Positions 7,100 to 17,752 of a stretch of DNA of 61,667 nt are shown one piece after another. Source of the stretch: an uncultured Clostridia bacterium (GTDB lineage Bacteria > Bacillota > Clostridia > Christensenellales > Borkfalkiaceae); the NCBI GenBank assembly GCA_944341075.1, contig CALVLV010000011.1, positions 1 through 61,667 on the forward strand, written 5' to 3'. Each line of letters begins with the position of its first letter. Positions within the stretch are counted from its first letter, which is position 1. Below the pieces are notes generated by a model. It ran no database searches. It worked only from the letters and a program-made list of their open reading frames with translations, and was not told where the DNA came from. The translations under genes and the position numbers were made by a program.

Positions 7100-9784
7100 A
7101 TGGCAAATAAATACGAAAACGCTGAAAATATAGGAAAGCTGGTATCCGGCGGAATACTTTCAGAGCTGGGTAAAAAGGTCGGCGCGTCTGAAAAGCGGAT
7201 GAGCGAGATCCTTAAAAAGCTGTCCGATATGGAGAGCGCCATTCAGGCTGCAAAGAAGCAGGAAGAGGAGCGCAAGGCCGCAGAACAGGCCGAAAAGGAG
7301 CGTGCTGAAAAGCAGGTCGCGGCCGAACAGCCCAAGGCCGAACAGCCCGCGCCTGCGGCAGAGGCAAAGCCCGCTCCCGCCCCCGCACCCGCGGAAGTCA
7401 AAATGGAAAAACCTGCCGCCGAAAAGCCTGCCGAAGTTGCGGCGCAGGCCCCTGCGGCAAAGGCCGAACAGCCCAAGGCACAAGCTCCCGCCCCTGCGGC
7501 AGAGGCAAAGCCCGCTCCTGCCCCCGCTACGGCGCCCGCGGCTGCCGAAAGGCCCGCGCAGCAGCCTGCAAAACAGCAGGCGGCCAAACCTCAGCAGCCC
7601 GCACAGCCGCGCAGGCAGGAAAACGCCCCCCGCGCTCCCCAGGCAAGGCCTGCCCGTCAGGATCAGCAAAGGGGCGGCAGGCAGGGCGATAACCGCACAT
7701 TTGTAAATAAAGATTCCCGTCCTCCCCGCCCTGCAGGCGCACGTCCCGCAGGCGGCGCAGGCGTTCGCCCCGGCCAGGCTCCCCGCCCCGCAGGCGTTCG
7801 TCCCGCAGCCCCCGCACCCGCGGCAAAGCCCAACAAGAACTTCGGGCCCGATAAAAAGAAGGGCGGCGACAGGACTTATTACGAAAAGGAGAAAAAGCCC
7901 CTCAACAAGCGCTCGCTGCAAAAACAGCAGGGCGCCAGCGTAGAGGACTTCGACGATGAAAGGGGCGTATACCGCAAGGCCCGCACCAAAAAGGCGGCAA
8001 AACAGGTAGTCCAGTCTGTAAAGATAGACCACGCCGTTGTCACCACAGACAACATCCCCATCAAGGTGCTCTCTGAAAAGCTCGGCGTCACCGCGGTGGA
8101 AATAACAAAGCGCCTGTTCAAAGAGGGCATCGTCACCACCGTAAACAGCTCGATAGACTACGAAACTGCCTTCATGATAGCCGCAGACCTGGGCATAGAG
8201 CTTGAATACAAGCCCGAAAAGACCGCCGAAGAAAAGCTCATAGAAAAGCAGGCCGACACCGTGGAGGAGATAGAAAGCCTTGTTCCCCGCGCGCCCGTCG
8301 TAACCGTAATGGGCCACGTAGACCACGGCAAGACCTCCCTTCTGGACTACATCCGCAAGACCAAGGTGACCGAAGGCGAGGCGGGCGGCATAACCCAGCA
8401 TATAGGCGCCTATTCCGTTTCGGTGGGCGGTAAAAAGATAACCTTCCTCGATACCCCCGGCCACGAAGCCTTCACCGCAATGAGGGCGCGCGGCGCGCAG
8501 GTCACCGATATAGTAGTGCTGGTAGTCGCCGCCGACGACGGCATAATGCCCCAGACGGTGGAGGCAATAAACCATGCAAAGGCGGCCGACGTCACAATAA
8601 TAGTTGCCGCAAACAAGATAGATAAACCCGCCGCAGACCTGAACAGGGTAATGCAGGAACTCACCAACTATGGGCTGGTGCCCGAAGAGTGGGGCGGCGA
8701 TACCATAGTGTGCCCCGTATCCGCCAAGACGGGCGAGGGCATAGATAACCTTTTGGAAAACATTCTCCTCGTTGCCGAAATGAAGGAGCTGCTTGCCAAT
8801 CCCGACAGGGAGGCGCGCGGCACCATAATAGAGGCCAAGCTCGATAAGGGCATGGGCCCCATGGCAAGCGTGCTGGTGCAGAACGGCACCCTTCACGCGG
8901 GCGACAACATAATCTCGGGCATGGTAACGGGCCGCGTTCGCGCCATGATAGACGACAAGGGCAGGCAGGTAAAGTCGGCAGGCCCTTCAACGGCCGTTTC
9001 GGTGCTCGGCTTCGAACAGGTTCCCAACGCGGGCGACTCTATCTACGCCGTCTCGCAGGAGCTGATGAAGCAGGTCATCGAAGAGCGCAAGCGCAAGGAG
9101 AGCGAGGCCCGCGTTCAGCAGGTTTCAAAGATCTCTCTGGACGAAGTGTTCGGAAAAATTGCCGAAGGCAACATGAAGACGCTCAACCTTATAATAAAGG
9201 GCGACGTCCAGGGCTCGGTAGAGGCCGTAAAGCAGTCTGTAATCAAGCTCTCCAACGATGAAGTTCAGGTAAAGGTAATACACAGCGGCGCGGGCGCCGT
9301 GAACGAATCGGACGTAATGCTCGCAGATTCGTCCAACGCCATAATACTTGCGTTCAACGTGCGTCCCGACTCAAAGGCCAAGGCGCTTGCCGAGCGCAGC
9401 AAGGTAGATATCCGCACCTACCGCATAATATACGACCTCCTCGACGACATGGAGGCGGCGCTCAAGGGCATGCTCTCGCCCAAGTATCAGGAGATCTACA
9501 TGGGCAAGTGCGAAGTCCGCCAGGTATTCAAAATCACCGGCGTGGGCAACGTTGCCGGCTGCTATGTGCTCGATGGCAAGATTGTCCGCGGCGGCAAGCT
9601 CCGCATCTACCGCGACGACGTGCTCGTCGTAGAAGGCAACGTCCAGCAGCTCAAGCGCTTCAAGGACGATGTAAAGGAAGTCAACCACGGCTTTGAGTGC
9701 GGCTGCTCGATAGAAGGTTTCAACGACATCAAAGTCGGCGATATTATTGAGTGTTATATTATACAGGAACTCCCCCGCAATTAA
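7100..9784 (+). CDS. infB: Translation initiation factor IF-2
   Basis: IF-2 is the GTPase that places fMet-tRNA on the 30S subunit and promotes subunit joining. The 894-residue protein has a short structured N-terminus, a long Ala/Pro/Lys/Gln-rich low-complexity region (about 50-275), the IF2_N domain (about 310-365), the G domain with [14 protein letters not shown] near residue 405, DTPGHE and NKID motifs, then domains II-IV. Its length is typical for high-Ala variants. It starts 8 bases after ylxQ. A 508-base gap with repeats follows before rbfA. Confidence 0.97.
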   Translation: MANKYENAENIGKLVSGGILSELGKKVGASEKRMSEILKKLSDMESAIQAAKKQEEERKAAEQAEKERAEKQVAAEQPKAEQPAPAAEAKPAPAPAPAEVKMEKPAAEKPAEVAAQAPAAKAEQPKAQAPAPAAEAKPAPAPATAPAAAERPAQQPAKQQAAKPQQPAQPRRQENAPRAPQARPARQDQQRGGRQGDNRTFVNKDSRPPRPAGARPAGGAGVRPGQAPRPAGVRPAAPAPAAKPNKNFGPDKKKGGDRTYYEKEKKPLNKRSLQKQQGASVEDFDDERGVYRKARTKKAAKQVVQSVKIDHAVVTTDNIPIKVLSEKLGVTAVEITKRLFKEGIVTTVNSSIDYETAFMIAADLGIELEYKPEKTAEEKLIEKQADTVEEIESLVPRAPVVTVMGHVDHGKTSLLDYIRKTKVTEGEAGGITQHIGAYSVSVGGKKITFLDTPGHEAFTAMRARGAQVTDIVVLVVAADDGIMPQTVEAINHAKAADVTIIVAANKIDKPAADLNRVMQELTNYGLVPEEWGGDTIVCPVSAKTGEGIDNLLENILLVAEMKELLANPDREARGTIIEAKLDKGMGPMASVLVQNGTLHAGDNIISGMVTGRVRAMIDDKGRQVKSAGPSTAVSVLGFEQVPNAGDSIYAVSQELMKQVIEERKRKESEARVQQVSKISLDEVFGKIAEGNMKTLNLIIKGDVQGSVEAVKQSVIKLSNDEVQVKVIHSGAGAVNESDVMLADSSNAIILAFNVRPDSKAKALAERSKVDIRTYRIIYDLLDDMEAALKGMLSPKYQEIYMGKCEVRQVFKITGVGNVAGCYVLDGKIVRGGKLRIYRDDVLVVEGNVQQLKRFKDDVKEVNHGFECGCSIEGFNDIKVGDIIECYIIQELPRN

Positions 9785-9819
9785 AAAAACTTTGTATATG
9801 TGTCGCATAACTGTGTCGC

Positions 9820-10225
9820 CGTTACGGGTTTGCTCAGTCATGTACTTCTGTGTACACTCCTTCGCAACATTCCGCCGGCTCCTTGTTCTGCTCGCATCTC
9901 CAAAGTTTTTGCATCGCGTTTACGGGTCTGTTCGGTCACTTACGTTTTAGTAAGCTCCCTCACAGCGTTCCGCACGCGCCTTGAACTGCTTGCTTCTCTG
10001 AAGTTTTTCGTGACAGAAAATTCTTCAGGTTTTCCTCGTGCGCCTCTTGCCTCCCTTGCCAAAGGGAGGTGGCACGCAATAGCGTGACGGTGGGATTTAG
10101 CTCGTTTCTCCAAGGGTTATCTCAGCGGGTGAAGTTTTTGCACCGCGTTATGCGCTTGCGCCGCGTTATGCGCTCTTGGCTCCCCTGCCTAAGGGGAGCT
10201 GTCAACGCAGTTGACTGAGGGGTTT
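9820..10225. repeat. Repeat-filled gap between infB and rbfA
   Basis: Three things are seen. First, two diverged tandem units of about 95 bases (about 9820-9915 and 9916-10010), each with TTACGGGT, a small hairpin (GTACTTCTGTGTAC or CTTACGTTTTAGTAAG), CATTCCGC/CGTTCCGC and ending AAGTTTTT. Second, a CCTCCCTTGCCAAAGGGAGG hairpin repeat ending CGGTGGGATT (10049-10097). Third, a GGCTCCCCTGCCTAAGGGGA hairpin repeat ending GACTGAGGGGTT (10178-10225). No gene is seen. Confidence 0.7.
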
Positions 10226-10292
10226 GATTACGGTATTTGCGGCATATGTGCGGGGCAATCGGTAATTTATATAAAAAATAAAAGGAAGTAAT

Positions 10293-10679
10293 ATGAAAGG
10301 TTTAAGGGGCGAACGCCTTGCAAGTGAATTTCAGAAGGCCGTTTACGAGGTCATATCGCGCAGGTTGCGCGACAAGGTCTCTTCGCTCTCTGCAATTATA
10401 AGCGTTACGGGCGCGGACGTTGCGCCCGACCTTAAAACGGCCAAAATATATATCAGCATTTTCGATCCTTCGGAAGAAAAAAAACTCGCCTCGTTTGCGG
10501 CCATCAAAGAAAACGCCGGCTTTATCCGGCACGAGCTTGCAGGCATGCTACGCATAAGAACGGTGCCCGCGCTCACGTTCATTCTCGATGGCAGCATGGA
10601 ATACGGCGCGCATATAGACGAAATTTTGCACAAACTCGATATGGAGCATGACGGTACAGACAATAAAGATGAGCAGTGA
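10293..10679 (+). CDS. rbfA: 30S ribosome-binding factor RbfA
   Basis: RbfA is a KH-fold protein needed for 16S rRNA 5'-end maturation and cold adaptation. The 128-residue length and features RLASEFQKAVYEVISRRLRD at the N-terminus, ISVTGADVAPDLKTAKIYIS in the middle and VPALTFILDGSMEYGAHIDE near the end are diagnostic. AAAGGAAG lies before the ATG. It overlaps the next gene by about 30 bases. Confidence 0.95.
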   Translation: MKGLRGERLASEFQKAVYEVISRRLRDKVSSLSAIISVTGADVAPDLKTAKIYISIFDPSEEKKLASFAAIKENAGFIRHELAGMLRIRTVPALTFILDGSMEYGAHIDEILHKLDMEHDGTDNKDEQ

Positions 10680-11634
10680 AAGCGGAGTAGCGGCGGCCGC
10701 CGCGCGTATAAAAAAAGCGCAGAGCGCGCTCATATTCTGCCACACCCGCCCCGATGGCGACACGCTTGGCAGCGGGCTTGCCCTGCTTTATGCAATGCGT
10801 GCGGCCGGCAAGACGGCTTATGTAGTGTGCGAAGAGGCTCCCCCCGCAAAGTTTTGCTTTCTTGAGGGCATGAGCGGCGTGCTGACTTCCGTTCCGGAGG
10901 GCGAGTTCGACTGCTATATCGCGGTGGACTGCGCCGAACCTGCGCGCATGGGCGCGCTAGGCCATGAATTTACAAAATTCAGGGGCGACACGGTCAATAT
11001 CGACCACCACATTTCAAACACAAACTATGCAAAATGCAACTGTGTGCGCGTGTGCCCCGCAACGTGCGAGCTTATGCCCGAGATAATAGACGCGGCGGGG
11101 CTTGAAATAGACGGCCTTACAGCAAACTTTTTAATGCTGGGGCTTGTTACTGATACGGGGCTGTTCGTCCACAGCGACGTCACCGCCCACACCTTTGAAG
11201 TGGCCGCCCGCCTCCGCGCGGCAGGCGCCGACGTAAACAAAATAAACTACGAAATGTTCTCCCGCCAGAAAAAGCAGCGGGCGCTGCTGTTCAGGCGCGC
11301 GCTGGGCAACCTTCGCTTCGCGCTGGAGGACAAGCTGGCGTTCATACTCGTCACCGATGAAGACATCAGGCAGACGGGCGCCGAGCGCAGCATGACCGAA
11401 GGGTTCGTCGACTACCCCCTGACCATAGACGGCGTTGAAGTTTCCATCGCCCTCATGGAGATGAAGAGCGGGCAATACAAGGCCTCTCTGCGCAGCAAGG
11501 GCAGCGTAAACGTAAACGCCGTGGCGTCAACTTTCGGCGGCGGCGGGCATATACTTGCCAGCGGCTGCATGCTCTTCGGCGAATACGAAGAGGTCATCGA
11601 CCGCCTCACCTACGCGGTGTATCAGCACCTATGA
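10648..11634 (+). CDS. nrnA: Bifunctional oligoribonuclease / pAp phosphatase NrnA (DHH family)
   Basis: NrnA degrades nano-RNAs and dephosphorylates 3'-phosphoadenosine 5'-phosphate. The 328-residue protein has the DHH domain with CHTRPDGDTLGSGLAL (near residue 31) and NIDHHISNTNYA (near 117), and a C-terminal DHHA1 domain with FGGGGHILASGC. Two starts are possible, ATG at 10648 or ATG at 10669; the first has GGAG very close and both overlap rbfA. It overlaps truB by four bases (ATGA), so the genes are translationally coupled. Confidence 0.93.
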   Translation: MTVQTIKMSSESGVAAAAARIKKAQSALIFCHTRPDGDTLGSGLALLYAMRAAGKTAYVVCEEAPPAKFCFLEGMSGVLTSVPEGEFDCYIAVDCAEPARMGALGHEFTKFRGDTVNIDHHISNTNYAKCNCVRVCPATCELMPEIIDAAGLEIDGLTANFLMLGLVTDTGLFVHSDVTAHTFEVAARLRAAGADVNKINYEMFSRQKKQRALLFRRALGNLRFALEDKLAFILVTDEDIRQTGAERSMTEGFVDYPLTIDGVEVSIALMEMKSGQYKASLRSKGSVNVNAVASTFGGGGHILASGCMLFGEYEEVIDRLTYAVYQHL

Positions 11635-12500
11635 CGGCACAGAATGTTCCCCTTTCGGGCTTTATAAACGTAAACAAGGCCGCGGGCGTATCCTCCGCAA
11701 GGGAGGTGGCCATAATAAAACGCCTCACGGGCGCGCCCTGCGGGCACATGGGCACCTTAGACCCCATGGCAAGCGGCGTTCTCCCCATAGCCGTGGGCAA
11801 CGCCACGCGCCTTTTCGACTTCTTCCTGTCCAAGCGCAAGACGTATGTCGCCGAATTTACCTTCGGCATTGAAACGGACACGCTCGACGCCACGGGCACG
11901 GTAATAAGGCAGGGCGGGGCCATACCCTCGGCAGAGCAAATAGAGGGGGCGCTCCCCTCCCTTATGGGCGAATACGACCAGGTGCCGCCGCTGTACAGCG
12001 CAAAGAGCGTGGGCGGCAGGCGCGCCTATCAGATAGCCCGCTCGGGCGGGGAAGTGGAGCTTGCGCCCAAGCGCGTAAGCGTTGGCAGGTTTGCTCTTTC
12101 TGGCGAGGTAAATAGCGGCGTGTTCCGCTTTGAAATAGAGTGCGGCGCGGGCACATACATACGTTCGCTTGCGCGCGACCTTGCCGCATTGCTGGGCACA
12201 TATGCCACAATGAGTGCGCTTATCCGTACAAAGAGCGGCCCGTTTGAAATAGAAAATTCGGTTGAAACGCGGGAACTTTCCCGCGAGAACATAGCAGCAT
12301 CTTTAATACCCGCAGATTCAGTTCTGCCATATCCCCGCAAGGTTTTATCTTCGGGTGAAGAAAAAAAGTACCTTAACGGCGTGCCGTTAAATTGCGCGCT
12401 CGAAAAGGGGGAGTACAGGATCTACCGCGCAGACGGCACCTTTTACGGGGTGGGCACGTCAGACGGCACAATTTTAAAATCGAGGTTAAAACTATGCTGA
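11631..12500 (+). CDS. truB: tRNA pseudouridine-55 synthase TruB
   Basis: TruB makes the universal pseudouridine at position 55 of the tRNA T-loop. The 289-residue protein carries [38 protein letters not shown] with the catalytic Asp of the LDP motif, and [17 protein letters not shown]. The tail, about residues 230-289, fits a short PUA-like domain. It is coupled to nrnA upstream and overlaps the ribF start by 7 bases. Confidence 0.96.
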   Translation: MTAQNVPLSGFINVNKAAGVSSAREVAIIKRLTGAPCGHMGTLDPMASGVLPIAVGNATRLFDFFLSKRKTYVAEFTFGIETDTLDATGTVIRQGGAIPSAEQIEGALPSLMGEYDQVPPLYSAKSVGGRRAYQIARSGGEVELAPKRVSVGRFALSGEVNSGVFRFEIECGAGTYIRSLARDLAALLGTYATMSALIRTKSGPFEIENSVETRELSRENIAASLIPADSVLPYPRKVLSSGEEKKYLNGVPLNCALEKGEYRIYRADGTFYGVGTSDGTILKSRLKLC

Positions 12501-14467
12501 AAATTGTAAATTACAACCAGGACGAATACGATTTCCCCGCGCTTGTGGTGCTCGGCTGTTTCGACGCCATTCACGTCGGGCACCAGGAACTTTTAAAAAA
12601 GGCCAAGCTTCAGGCCAAGATCAACGGCTTAGATCTCGGCGTAATGATGTTCGCCGAAGGCAAGGGCGGCAGGCAAGTGTATACCTTTGAAGAACGCCTT
12701 GCCATGCTTGAGGGATACAATACAAAGTTCGTGCTCAAAATCGACTACACCGAGGAGTTCAAAAAGACTACCGCCCAGCAATTCCTTGCCGCGCTTGAAG
12801 AAAAGATAAACTTAAAGGGCTACATGAGCGGCAAAGATTTCCGCTTCGGCGCAGGCGCAAAGGGCAAGTCGTCCACGCTCAAAAATTACGCCGACGACGA
12901 AGACAACGCCGTATGGTACATGCCTGTAAAGGACGTGGCTGTAGACGGCGAAAAGGTGAGCACCACGCTCATCAAACAGTGCATAGAAGAGGGTAAGATA
13001 AGCAAGGCGAACGCCCTGCTCGGCAGGCAGTACTTTGTAAGCGGCCGGGTGTGCGAAGGCCACGGCAGGGGCGGCAAGGTGCTCGGCTTCCCCACCGCAA
13101 ATATAATGTACCCCGCAAACAAGGTGCTCGTTGCGCCCGGCGTGTACGGCGTAGAGGCCGAAATAGACGGCAAAGTATACCAGGGCGTTGCCAACTGCGG
13201 CGCGCGCCCCACTTTCGGCGAAGACGCCTTCGTAATGGAAGTGCACTTTGCAGGCCTTGCCGAAGATCTGTACGGCAAGATAGTTACCGTTAAATTCATC
13301 AACTACATACGCGGCATCAAAAAGTTTGAAAACGCCGAAGAGCTCTCGGCGCAGATCTCCCGCGACCTTACAAAGATAGGCGCGGAGGACGCTCCCTTCG
13401 AAGAGCCCGGCGCCGCCGATACAGCTGTTGCAGAAGTCCCTGCACAGCAGCCCGAAGTTTCTGCCATGCCCGCAGCCGAACAGGCAGCCGTGGCACAGGC
13501 AGAGGCCATAGAGGAGGGCGCGGAAGAGGCCCCCGCAGCCGAAGTGCCCGCGGAGGAAATAACAATAGCCGAAGCTGAGGTAGAAAAGGCGATAGAAGAG
13601 GGCGGCGAAAGCTTTGCCGAAGTCGTGGTAGACGACATACAGACCCCCGCCGAAGAACTTGCCATAGCCGCCGAGGAGATGGAAGAGGCTCCTGCACAGG
13701 CACAGCCCGAAGAGACAGAAGTGCCCGCGGCCGAAGAAGTTGCTGAAGAGCCTGCCGTTGAGGAAGTTCCCGCCGAGGAGCCCGCGGCCGAAGAAGTTGC
13801 TGAAGAGCCTGCCGTTGAGGAAGTTCCCGCTGCAGAGCCTGTAGCCGAAGAACCTGTAGAAGAGGCAGCCGAGGAGCCCGCGGATGAAGAGGTTGCGGCG
13901 GAGCCTGCCGTTGAGGAAGTTCCCGCTGAGGAACCCGTAGCAGAAGAGCCTGTAGAAGAGGCAGCGGAGGAGCCCGCGGCTGAAGAAGTTGCGGCAGAGC
14001 CTGCCGTTGAGGAAGTTCCCGCTGCAGAGCCTGTAGCCGAAGAACCTGTAGAAGAGGCAGCCGAGGAACCCGTGGCCGAAGAGGTTGCTGAAGAGCCTGC
14101 CGTTGAGGAAGTTCCCGCTGCAGAGCCTGTAGCCGAAGAACCTGTAGAAGAGGCAGCCGAGGAGCCCGAGGCTGAAGAGGTTGCGGCGGAGCCTGCTGCT
14201 GAGGAAGTTCCCGCTGCAGAGCCTGTAGCCGAAGAACCTGTAGAAGAGGTAGCCGAGGAACCCGTGGCCGAAGAAGTTGCAGAAGAGGGCGGCGAAACTT
14301 CGGCGGAAATTGCCGAAGCCGACGATGAGGAAGAATCGGAAGAACTGGCGACCGAAGCGGCCGTTGAAGAAACCGCCGAACCCGCAGAAAAGTCCGGCAA
14401 GAACAAAAAGCGCAGAAAGGGCCGCGGCAAGTCTGACCGCAGAAAGGGAGATAACCGCAAGAGATGA
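12494..14467 (+). CDS. ribF: Bifunctional riboflavin kinase/FAD synthetase RibF with a long acidic repeat tail
   Basis: RibF phosphorylates riboflavin to FMN and adenylylates FMN to FAD. Residues 1 to about 300 form a normal enzyme: FAD synthetase domain with [15 protein letters not shown] (HxGH nucleotidyltransferase motif) and a flavokinase domain with [14 protein letters not shown]. The usual family length is about 310 residues; this one has 657. The extra C-terminal part is nearly all Glu, Ala, Pro and Val, built of roughly 32-residue repeats, and finishes with a strongly basic segment ([20 protein letters not shown]). The ATG at 12494 gives the proper enzyme N-terminus; in-frame extension to 12392 was rejected. 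The stop overlaps the next gene (ATGA). The tail's role is unknown. Confidence 0.92.
   Translation: MLKIVNYNQDEYDFPALVVLGCFDAIHVGHQELLKKAKLQAKINGLDLGVMMFAEGKGGRQVYTFEERLAMLEGYNTKFVLKIDYTEEFKKTTAQQFLAALEEKINLKGYMSGKDFRFGAGAKGKSSTLKNYADDEDNAVWYMPVKDVAVDGEKVSTTLIKQCIEEGKISKANALLGRQYFVSGRVCEGHGRGGKVLGFPTANIMYPANKVLVAPGVYGVEAEIDGKVYQGVANCGARPTFGEDAFVMEVHFAGLAEDLYGKIVTVKFINYIRGIKKFENAEELSAQISRDLTKIGAEDAPFEEPGAADTAVAEVPAQQPEVSAMPAAEQAAVAQAEAIEEGAEEAPAAEVPAEEITIAEAEVEKAIEEGGESFAEVVVDDIQTPAEELAIAAEEMEEAPAQAQPEETEVPAAEEVAEEPAVEEVPAEEPAAEEVAEEPAVEEVPAAEPVAEEPVEEAAEEPADEEVAAEPAVEEVPAEEPVAEEPVEEAAEEPAAEEVAAEPAVEEVPAAEPVAEEPVEEAAEEPVAEEVAEEPAVEEVPAAEPVAEEPVEEAAEEPEAEEVAAEPAAEEVPAAEPVAEEPVEEVAEEPVAEEVAEEGGETSAEIAEADDEEESEELATEAAVEETAEPAEKSGKNKKRRKGRGKSDRRKGDNRKR
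13725..14290 (+). repeat. In-frame 96-bp tandem repeats in ribF
   Basis: Repeats of 96 bases encode 32 residues such as [20 protein letters not shown] followed by [12 protein letters not shown]. For example, CCCGCGGATGAAG at 13877 recurs as CCCGCGGCTGAAG at 13973. About five full units plus partial ones are present, with enough divergence to show they are not an assembly artefact of one unit. The number of units could vary between strains. Confidence 0.9.
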
Positions 14468-15309
14468 TAAAATTCGGCCCCAGCGGCAACAGCGAAAGTT
14501 TTTACGCCATGGGTTACAAGCACACCGAACAGGCCGCAAAGTACGTAAAGGACTTCGGCCTGGACTGCTTTGAATATTCCTTCGGCAGGGGCGTGAACAT
14601 GTCTGAAGGCAAGGCCGTATCCATAGGCGAGGCATTCGCCGCAGAAAATATCGAAATTTCGGTGCACGCGCCGTACTTCATAAACTTCGCCAACCCCTCT
14701 GACGAGGCGGCGCAGAAGTCCTACGGCTACGTGCTCGACAGTGCAAAGTATACAAAGCTCTTCGGCGGCAAAAGGGTGGTTTTCCACCCTGCCGCCCAGG
14801 GCAAGGCCGCGCGCGCGGACGCCGTTGCGCTCACCGCCGAAAGGCTGAAAGTGCTGCGCGACTACATCTATATGAACGGGTACGAAGATATGTACTTCTG
14901 CCCCGAGGTAATGGGCAAGCTTGCCCAGATAGGCACGCTGGAAGAGGTGGTGCAGCTGTGCAAAACCGACCCCGTGTTTGTGCCGTGCATAGACTTCGGC
15001 CACCTCAACGCCCGCGAACAGGGCAGCCTTAAAACGGTAGACGACTACAAGACCCGCCTTGAGTACATGATAGGCGAGCTCGGCTTTGAAAGGGTGAAGA
15101 ATTTCCACGTGCATTTTTCAAAGATAATGTACGGCGGCAAGGGCGAAATAAAGCACCTCACCTTTGCAGACGAGGTATACGGCCCGGAGTTTGAACCGCT
15201 CGCAGTCGCGCTCAAGGAGCTTAAGTTAGAGCCGTATATAGTGAGCGAGTCAGACGGCACCCAGGCCGAGGACGCCCGCACCATGAAGGAAATTTACAAC
15301 AGGGTTTAA
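14464..15309 (+). CDS. Endonuclease IV-like TIM-barrel protein (AP endonuclease family 2)
   Basis: The 281-residue protein resembles deoxyribonuclease IV (Nfo), a metal-dependent enzyme cutting DNA at abasic sites. Visible family features are [18 protein letters not shown] (substrate/metal His), [26 protein letters not shown] with the metal-binding Glu, [11 protein letters not shown] with Asp and His, NFHVHFSKI and a C-terminal VSESDG in place of the usual E. Family members in Clostridia are often annotated as deoxyribonuclease IV, but some TIM-barrel paralogues are isomerases. The start overlaps the ribF stop by four bases, so it is the last gene of the operon. Confidence 0.85.
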   Translation: MIKFGPSGNSESFYAMGYKHTEQAAKYVKDFGLDCFEYSFGRGVNMSEGKAVSIGEAFAAENIEISVHAPYFINFANPSDEAAQKSYGYVLDSAKYTKLFGGKRVVFHPAAQGKAARADAVALTAERLKVLRDYIYMNGYEDMYFCPEVMGKLAQIGTLEEVVQLCKTDPVFVPCIDFGHLNAREQGSLKTVDDYKTRLEYMIGELGFERVKNFHVHFSKIMYGGKGEIKHLTFADEVYGPEFEPLAVALKELKLEPYIVSESDGTQAEDARTMKEIYNRV

Positions 15310-15406
15310 ATATCGCGGGCATGCGCTGAGGGCGCGTTTTGCCGCGCTGTGCGGGCACGTTTTGCCGGGTTGCGCAATGTTTGGCCGCCCTTTGGTATGT
15401 TAAGGT

Positions 15407-15435
15407 TTGACACGGCACTTATATTTTGGTAAAAT
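15407..15435 (+). promoter_or_regulatory. Predicted promoter for pepP-efp
   Basis: TTGACA, a 17-base spacer and TAAAAT, about 80 bases before the pepP start codon. Confidence 0.7.
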
Positions 15436-15514
15436 AGTTTAAGAAAGCAATTTGCAGGCGCGTTAAGTATCAGGCGCATGCATGCGCATGCCGCATGTGC
15501 GGCGGGGCATTGAT

Positions 15515-16567
15515 ATGCTTATTGAAAGGTCAAAAAAAGTTTTAAACGATTCGGGCGCGGATATGCTGTTTATCACCGCCCCCGACTTAAGGTTTTATTT
15601 AACGGGTTTTGCAAGTTCAGACGGGCTTGTGGTCGCCGATAAAAACGGCACGACGTTCTACACCGATGCCCGCTATCTCGAGGCAGCTAAAAACGCGCTT
15701 TCGGGCAGCGGAATTAACGTTGCCGAAGTGCCCAAGGGCGGCTATATGTCGCTATCCGACGGCGCAGGCAGGCTTGCCGCCGCCTTTGACAGAATAACCG
15801 CCGACGAATATGTGGCGCTCACCTCCCGCGCAAAGCAGGTGGTCAACTGCACAAACGAGTTCAACGCGGCGATGAGTATAAAGGACGAAGGCGAACTTGC
15901 CGCCATAAAAAAGGCGTGCGAAATTGCGGATAAAGCGTATACAGACATGCTCGGCGCCTTTAAGGAGGGCATGACTGAAAACGACGCCGCCGCAGAACTT
16001 GAATACCGCATGCGCAAGTTCGGCGCAAGCGGCACCAGCTTTGAAACCATTATGGCGTTTGGCGAAGGTTCGTCCGTTCCCCATCACGAAACGGGCGAAA
16101 GAAGATTAAAGTTCGGCGACGTGATACTTATGGACTTCGGCTGCAAGTGGGGCGGCTACTGCTCAGACTGCACGCGCACGTTTCTGTTCGGCGACGATAA
16201 AAAGCACGAACAGTTCAAATCTGTGTATGCAAAGGTGCTTGAAGCGCACATGTCGGCAAAGCGCAACATAACAAGCGGCATGACGGGCAGGGAGGCGGAC
16301 GAAACGGCCCGCTCCGTTCTGCGCGGCTACGGGCTTGATAAGTTCTTTACCCATTCCCTCGGCCACGGCATAGGCATAAACATACACGAATTCCCCTATC
16401 TCGCCCCCCGCAGAGATAACGTTTTAAGGGACGGCATGGTCTTTTCAGACGAGCCGGGCGTATACTTCGAAGGCGACTTCGGCATAAGGATAGAGGACAG
16501 CGTTACCCTTTCTGAAGGAAGGGTGGTAAGCCTTACAAATACCGATAAACAGCTTTTAATTCTGTGA
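15515..16567 (+). CDS. pepP: Xaa-Pro aminopeptidase/dipeptidase (M24B family)
   Basis: The enzyme removes N-terminal residues before proline or cleaves X-Pro dipeptides. The 350-residue protein has a creatinase-like N-terminal domain (1 to about 125) and a pita-bread catalytic domain with ligands in LMDFGCKWGGYCSDCTRTF (two Asp), SLGHGIGINIHEFP (His), FSDEPGVYFEGDFGIRIEDS (two Glu). The in-frame upstream ATG at 15482 lacks a ribosome binding site; GGGG precedes the ATG at 15515. It lies directly before efp, a conserved pairing in Bacillota. Confidence 0.93.
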   Translation: MLIERSKKVLNDSGADMLFITAPDLRFYLTGFASSDGLVVADKNGTTFYTDARYLEAAKNALSGSGINVAEVPKGGYMSLSDGAGRLAAAFDRITADEYVALTSRAKQVVNCTNEFNAAMSIKDEGELAAIKKACEIADKAYTDMLGAFKEGMTENDAAAELEYRMRKFGASGTSFETIMAFGEGSSVPHHETGERRLKFGDVILMDFGCKWGGYCSDCTRTFLFGDDKKHEQFKSVYAKVLEAHMSAKRNITSGMTGREADETARSVLRGYGLDKFFTHSLGHGIGINIHEFPYLAPRRDNVLRDGMVFSDEPGVYFEGDFGIRIEDSVTLSEGRVVSLTNTDKQLLIL

Positions 16568-16675
16568 TCAAAGGCGCCGCGGCAAAACCGCCCCGCATAT
16601 GCGGGCAGGTCGCTGCGGCGGCGCGCAAAACAAGGCGCGCGCTTTTACAATAAATTTTCTAAGGAGAGTACTTCT

Positions 16676-17251
16676 ATGGCATCAATTCTGGCAGGCGATA
16701 TCCGCAAAGGTTCAACTTTTGAATACAACGGCAAGGGCGTTTACACCGTTACCGAATTCCAGCACGTAAAGCCCGGCAAGGGCGCGGCATTTGTAAGGGC
16801 AACGCTCAAAAACGTAGTTACCGGTCAGGTTCTTTCAGACGTGACCTTCAACCCCACCGCCAAGCTTGAAACGGCTCAGGTCGAAACCCGCAAAATGACC
16901 TATTCCTACACCGACGGCGAGTTCTACTACTTCATGGATCCCGACACGTTCGAGATGACTACGCTCAACTACAGCCAGGTAGAGGACGCGCTCAAGTACA
17001 TCAAGGAAAACGACATGGTCACCATGAAGTTCTTAAGCGGTTCGGCATTCTCTGTAGAGCCCGAAAACTTTGTTGAACTCAAGATAACCGAGTGCGAACC
17101 GGGCGTAAAGGGCAACACCGCCACCAACGCCATGAAGAACGCCACCGTTGAAACGGGCGCCGTTATAAAGGTTCCCATGTTCGTAGAAGAGGGCGAAATC
17201 ATCCGCATAGACACGCGCACCGGCGAATACATGTCCCGCGTGGGCAAGTAA
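16676..17251 (+). CDS. efp: Translation elongation factor P
   Basis: EF-P relieves ribosome stalling at polyproline stretches. The 191-residue protein has the three beta-barrel domains, with [17 protein letters not shown] at residues 31-47 forming the tip loop that carries the functional lysine, and the C-terminal signature [23 protein letters not shown] lies before the ATG. It is followed after 5 bases by dtd. The window's RibF and IF-2 are proline-rich, natural substrates for EF-P help. Confidence 0.97.
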   Translation: MASILAGDIRKGSTFEYNGKGVYTVTEFQHVKPGKGAAFVRATLKNVVTGQVLSDVTFNPTAKLETAQVETRKMTYSYTDGEFYYFMDPDTFEMTTLNYSQVEDALKYIKENDMVTMKFLSGSAFSVEPENFVELKITECEPGVKGNTATNAMKNATVETGAVIKVPMFVEEGEIIRIDTRTGEYMSRVGK

Positions 17252-17256
17252 GGCCG

Positions 17257-17694
17257 ATGAAGGCGGTAATTCAAAGGGTGCGGCGCACGTCGCTTAAAGT
17301 GGACGGGCGGCTCGTCTCTGAAATAGAGGGCGGGCTGTGCGTATACCTCGGCGTAAAGGCCGGCGATACCGACGACATGCCCGCAGCCATGGCAAAAAAA
17401 ATTGCCGCACTGCGCATCTTTGAAGACGAAAACGGTAAAATGAACCTTTCCGTCGCACAGGCGGGAGGACAGGTGCTGCTCGTTTCGCAGTTTACGCTCT
17501 ACGGCGACTGCTCGCACGGCAACCGCCCCAGCTTTACGCTTGCAGAGCGCCCCGAACGCGCCGAAAAACTCTATCTTGCCACCGCCGAAGAGCTTGAAAA
17601 GTACGGCCTTACCGTAAAGACGGGCGTATTCGGCGCCGACATGAAGATAGAACAGTTCAACGACGGGCCTGTGACAATAATTTACGAAATATAA
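17257..17694 (+). CDS. dtd: D-aminoacyl-tRNA deacylase
   Basis: DTD clears D-amino acids (and glycine mis-charged on tRNA-Ala) from tRNA. The 145-residue protein has the SQFTLYGDC motif (near 85) and the C-terminal NDGPVTIIYEI that carries the Gly-cisPro type active-site element of DTD proteins; here the pair reads GP. Length is typical. It lies 5 bases after efp and is probably co-transcribed. A hairpin terminator follows. Confidence 0.95.
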   Translation: MKAVIQRVRRTSLKVDGRLVSEIEGGLCVYLGVKAGDTDDMPAAMAKKIAALRIFEDENGKMNLSVAQAGGQVLLVSQFTLYGDCSHGNRPSFTLAERPERAEKLYLATAEELEKYGLTVKTGVFGADMKIEQFNDGPVTIIYEI

Positions 17695-17698
17695 ATTT

Positions 17699-17730
17699 GC
17701 AGGGCGGAAAATATTCTTCGCCCTGTTTTG
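17699..17730 (+). terminator. Terminator after dtd
   Basis: CAGGGCG and CGCCCTG form a stem with an AT-rich loop, followed by TTTTGCTTTT. It starts a few bases after the dtd stop codon. Confidence 0.65.
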
Positions 17731-17752
17731 CTTTTAAAGTACATATCTCACT

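Noticed and set aside
7160-8896. Long antisense frame within infB
   Set aside because: Caused by high-GC codon bias of infB; IF-2 motifs fix the true frame.
9785-10292. Possible CRISPR-like array because of repeated units
   Set aside because: Only two diverged ~95-bp units without uniform spacers, plus unrelated hairpin repeats.
12812-15114. Very long open frames antisense to ribF (over 600 codons)
   Set aside because: They mirror the repeat tail's biased codons on the opposite strand, have no ribosome binding site and no family features.
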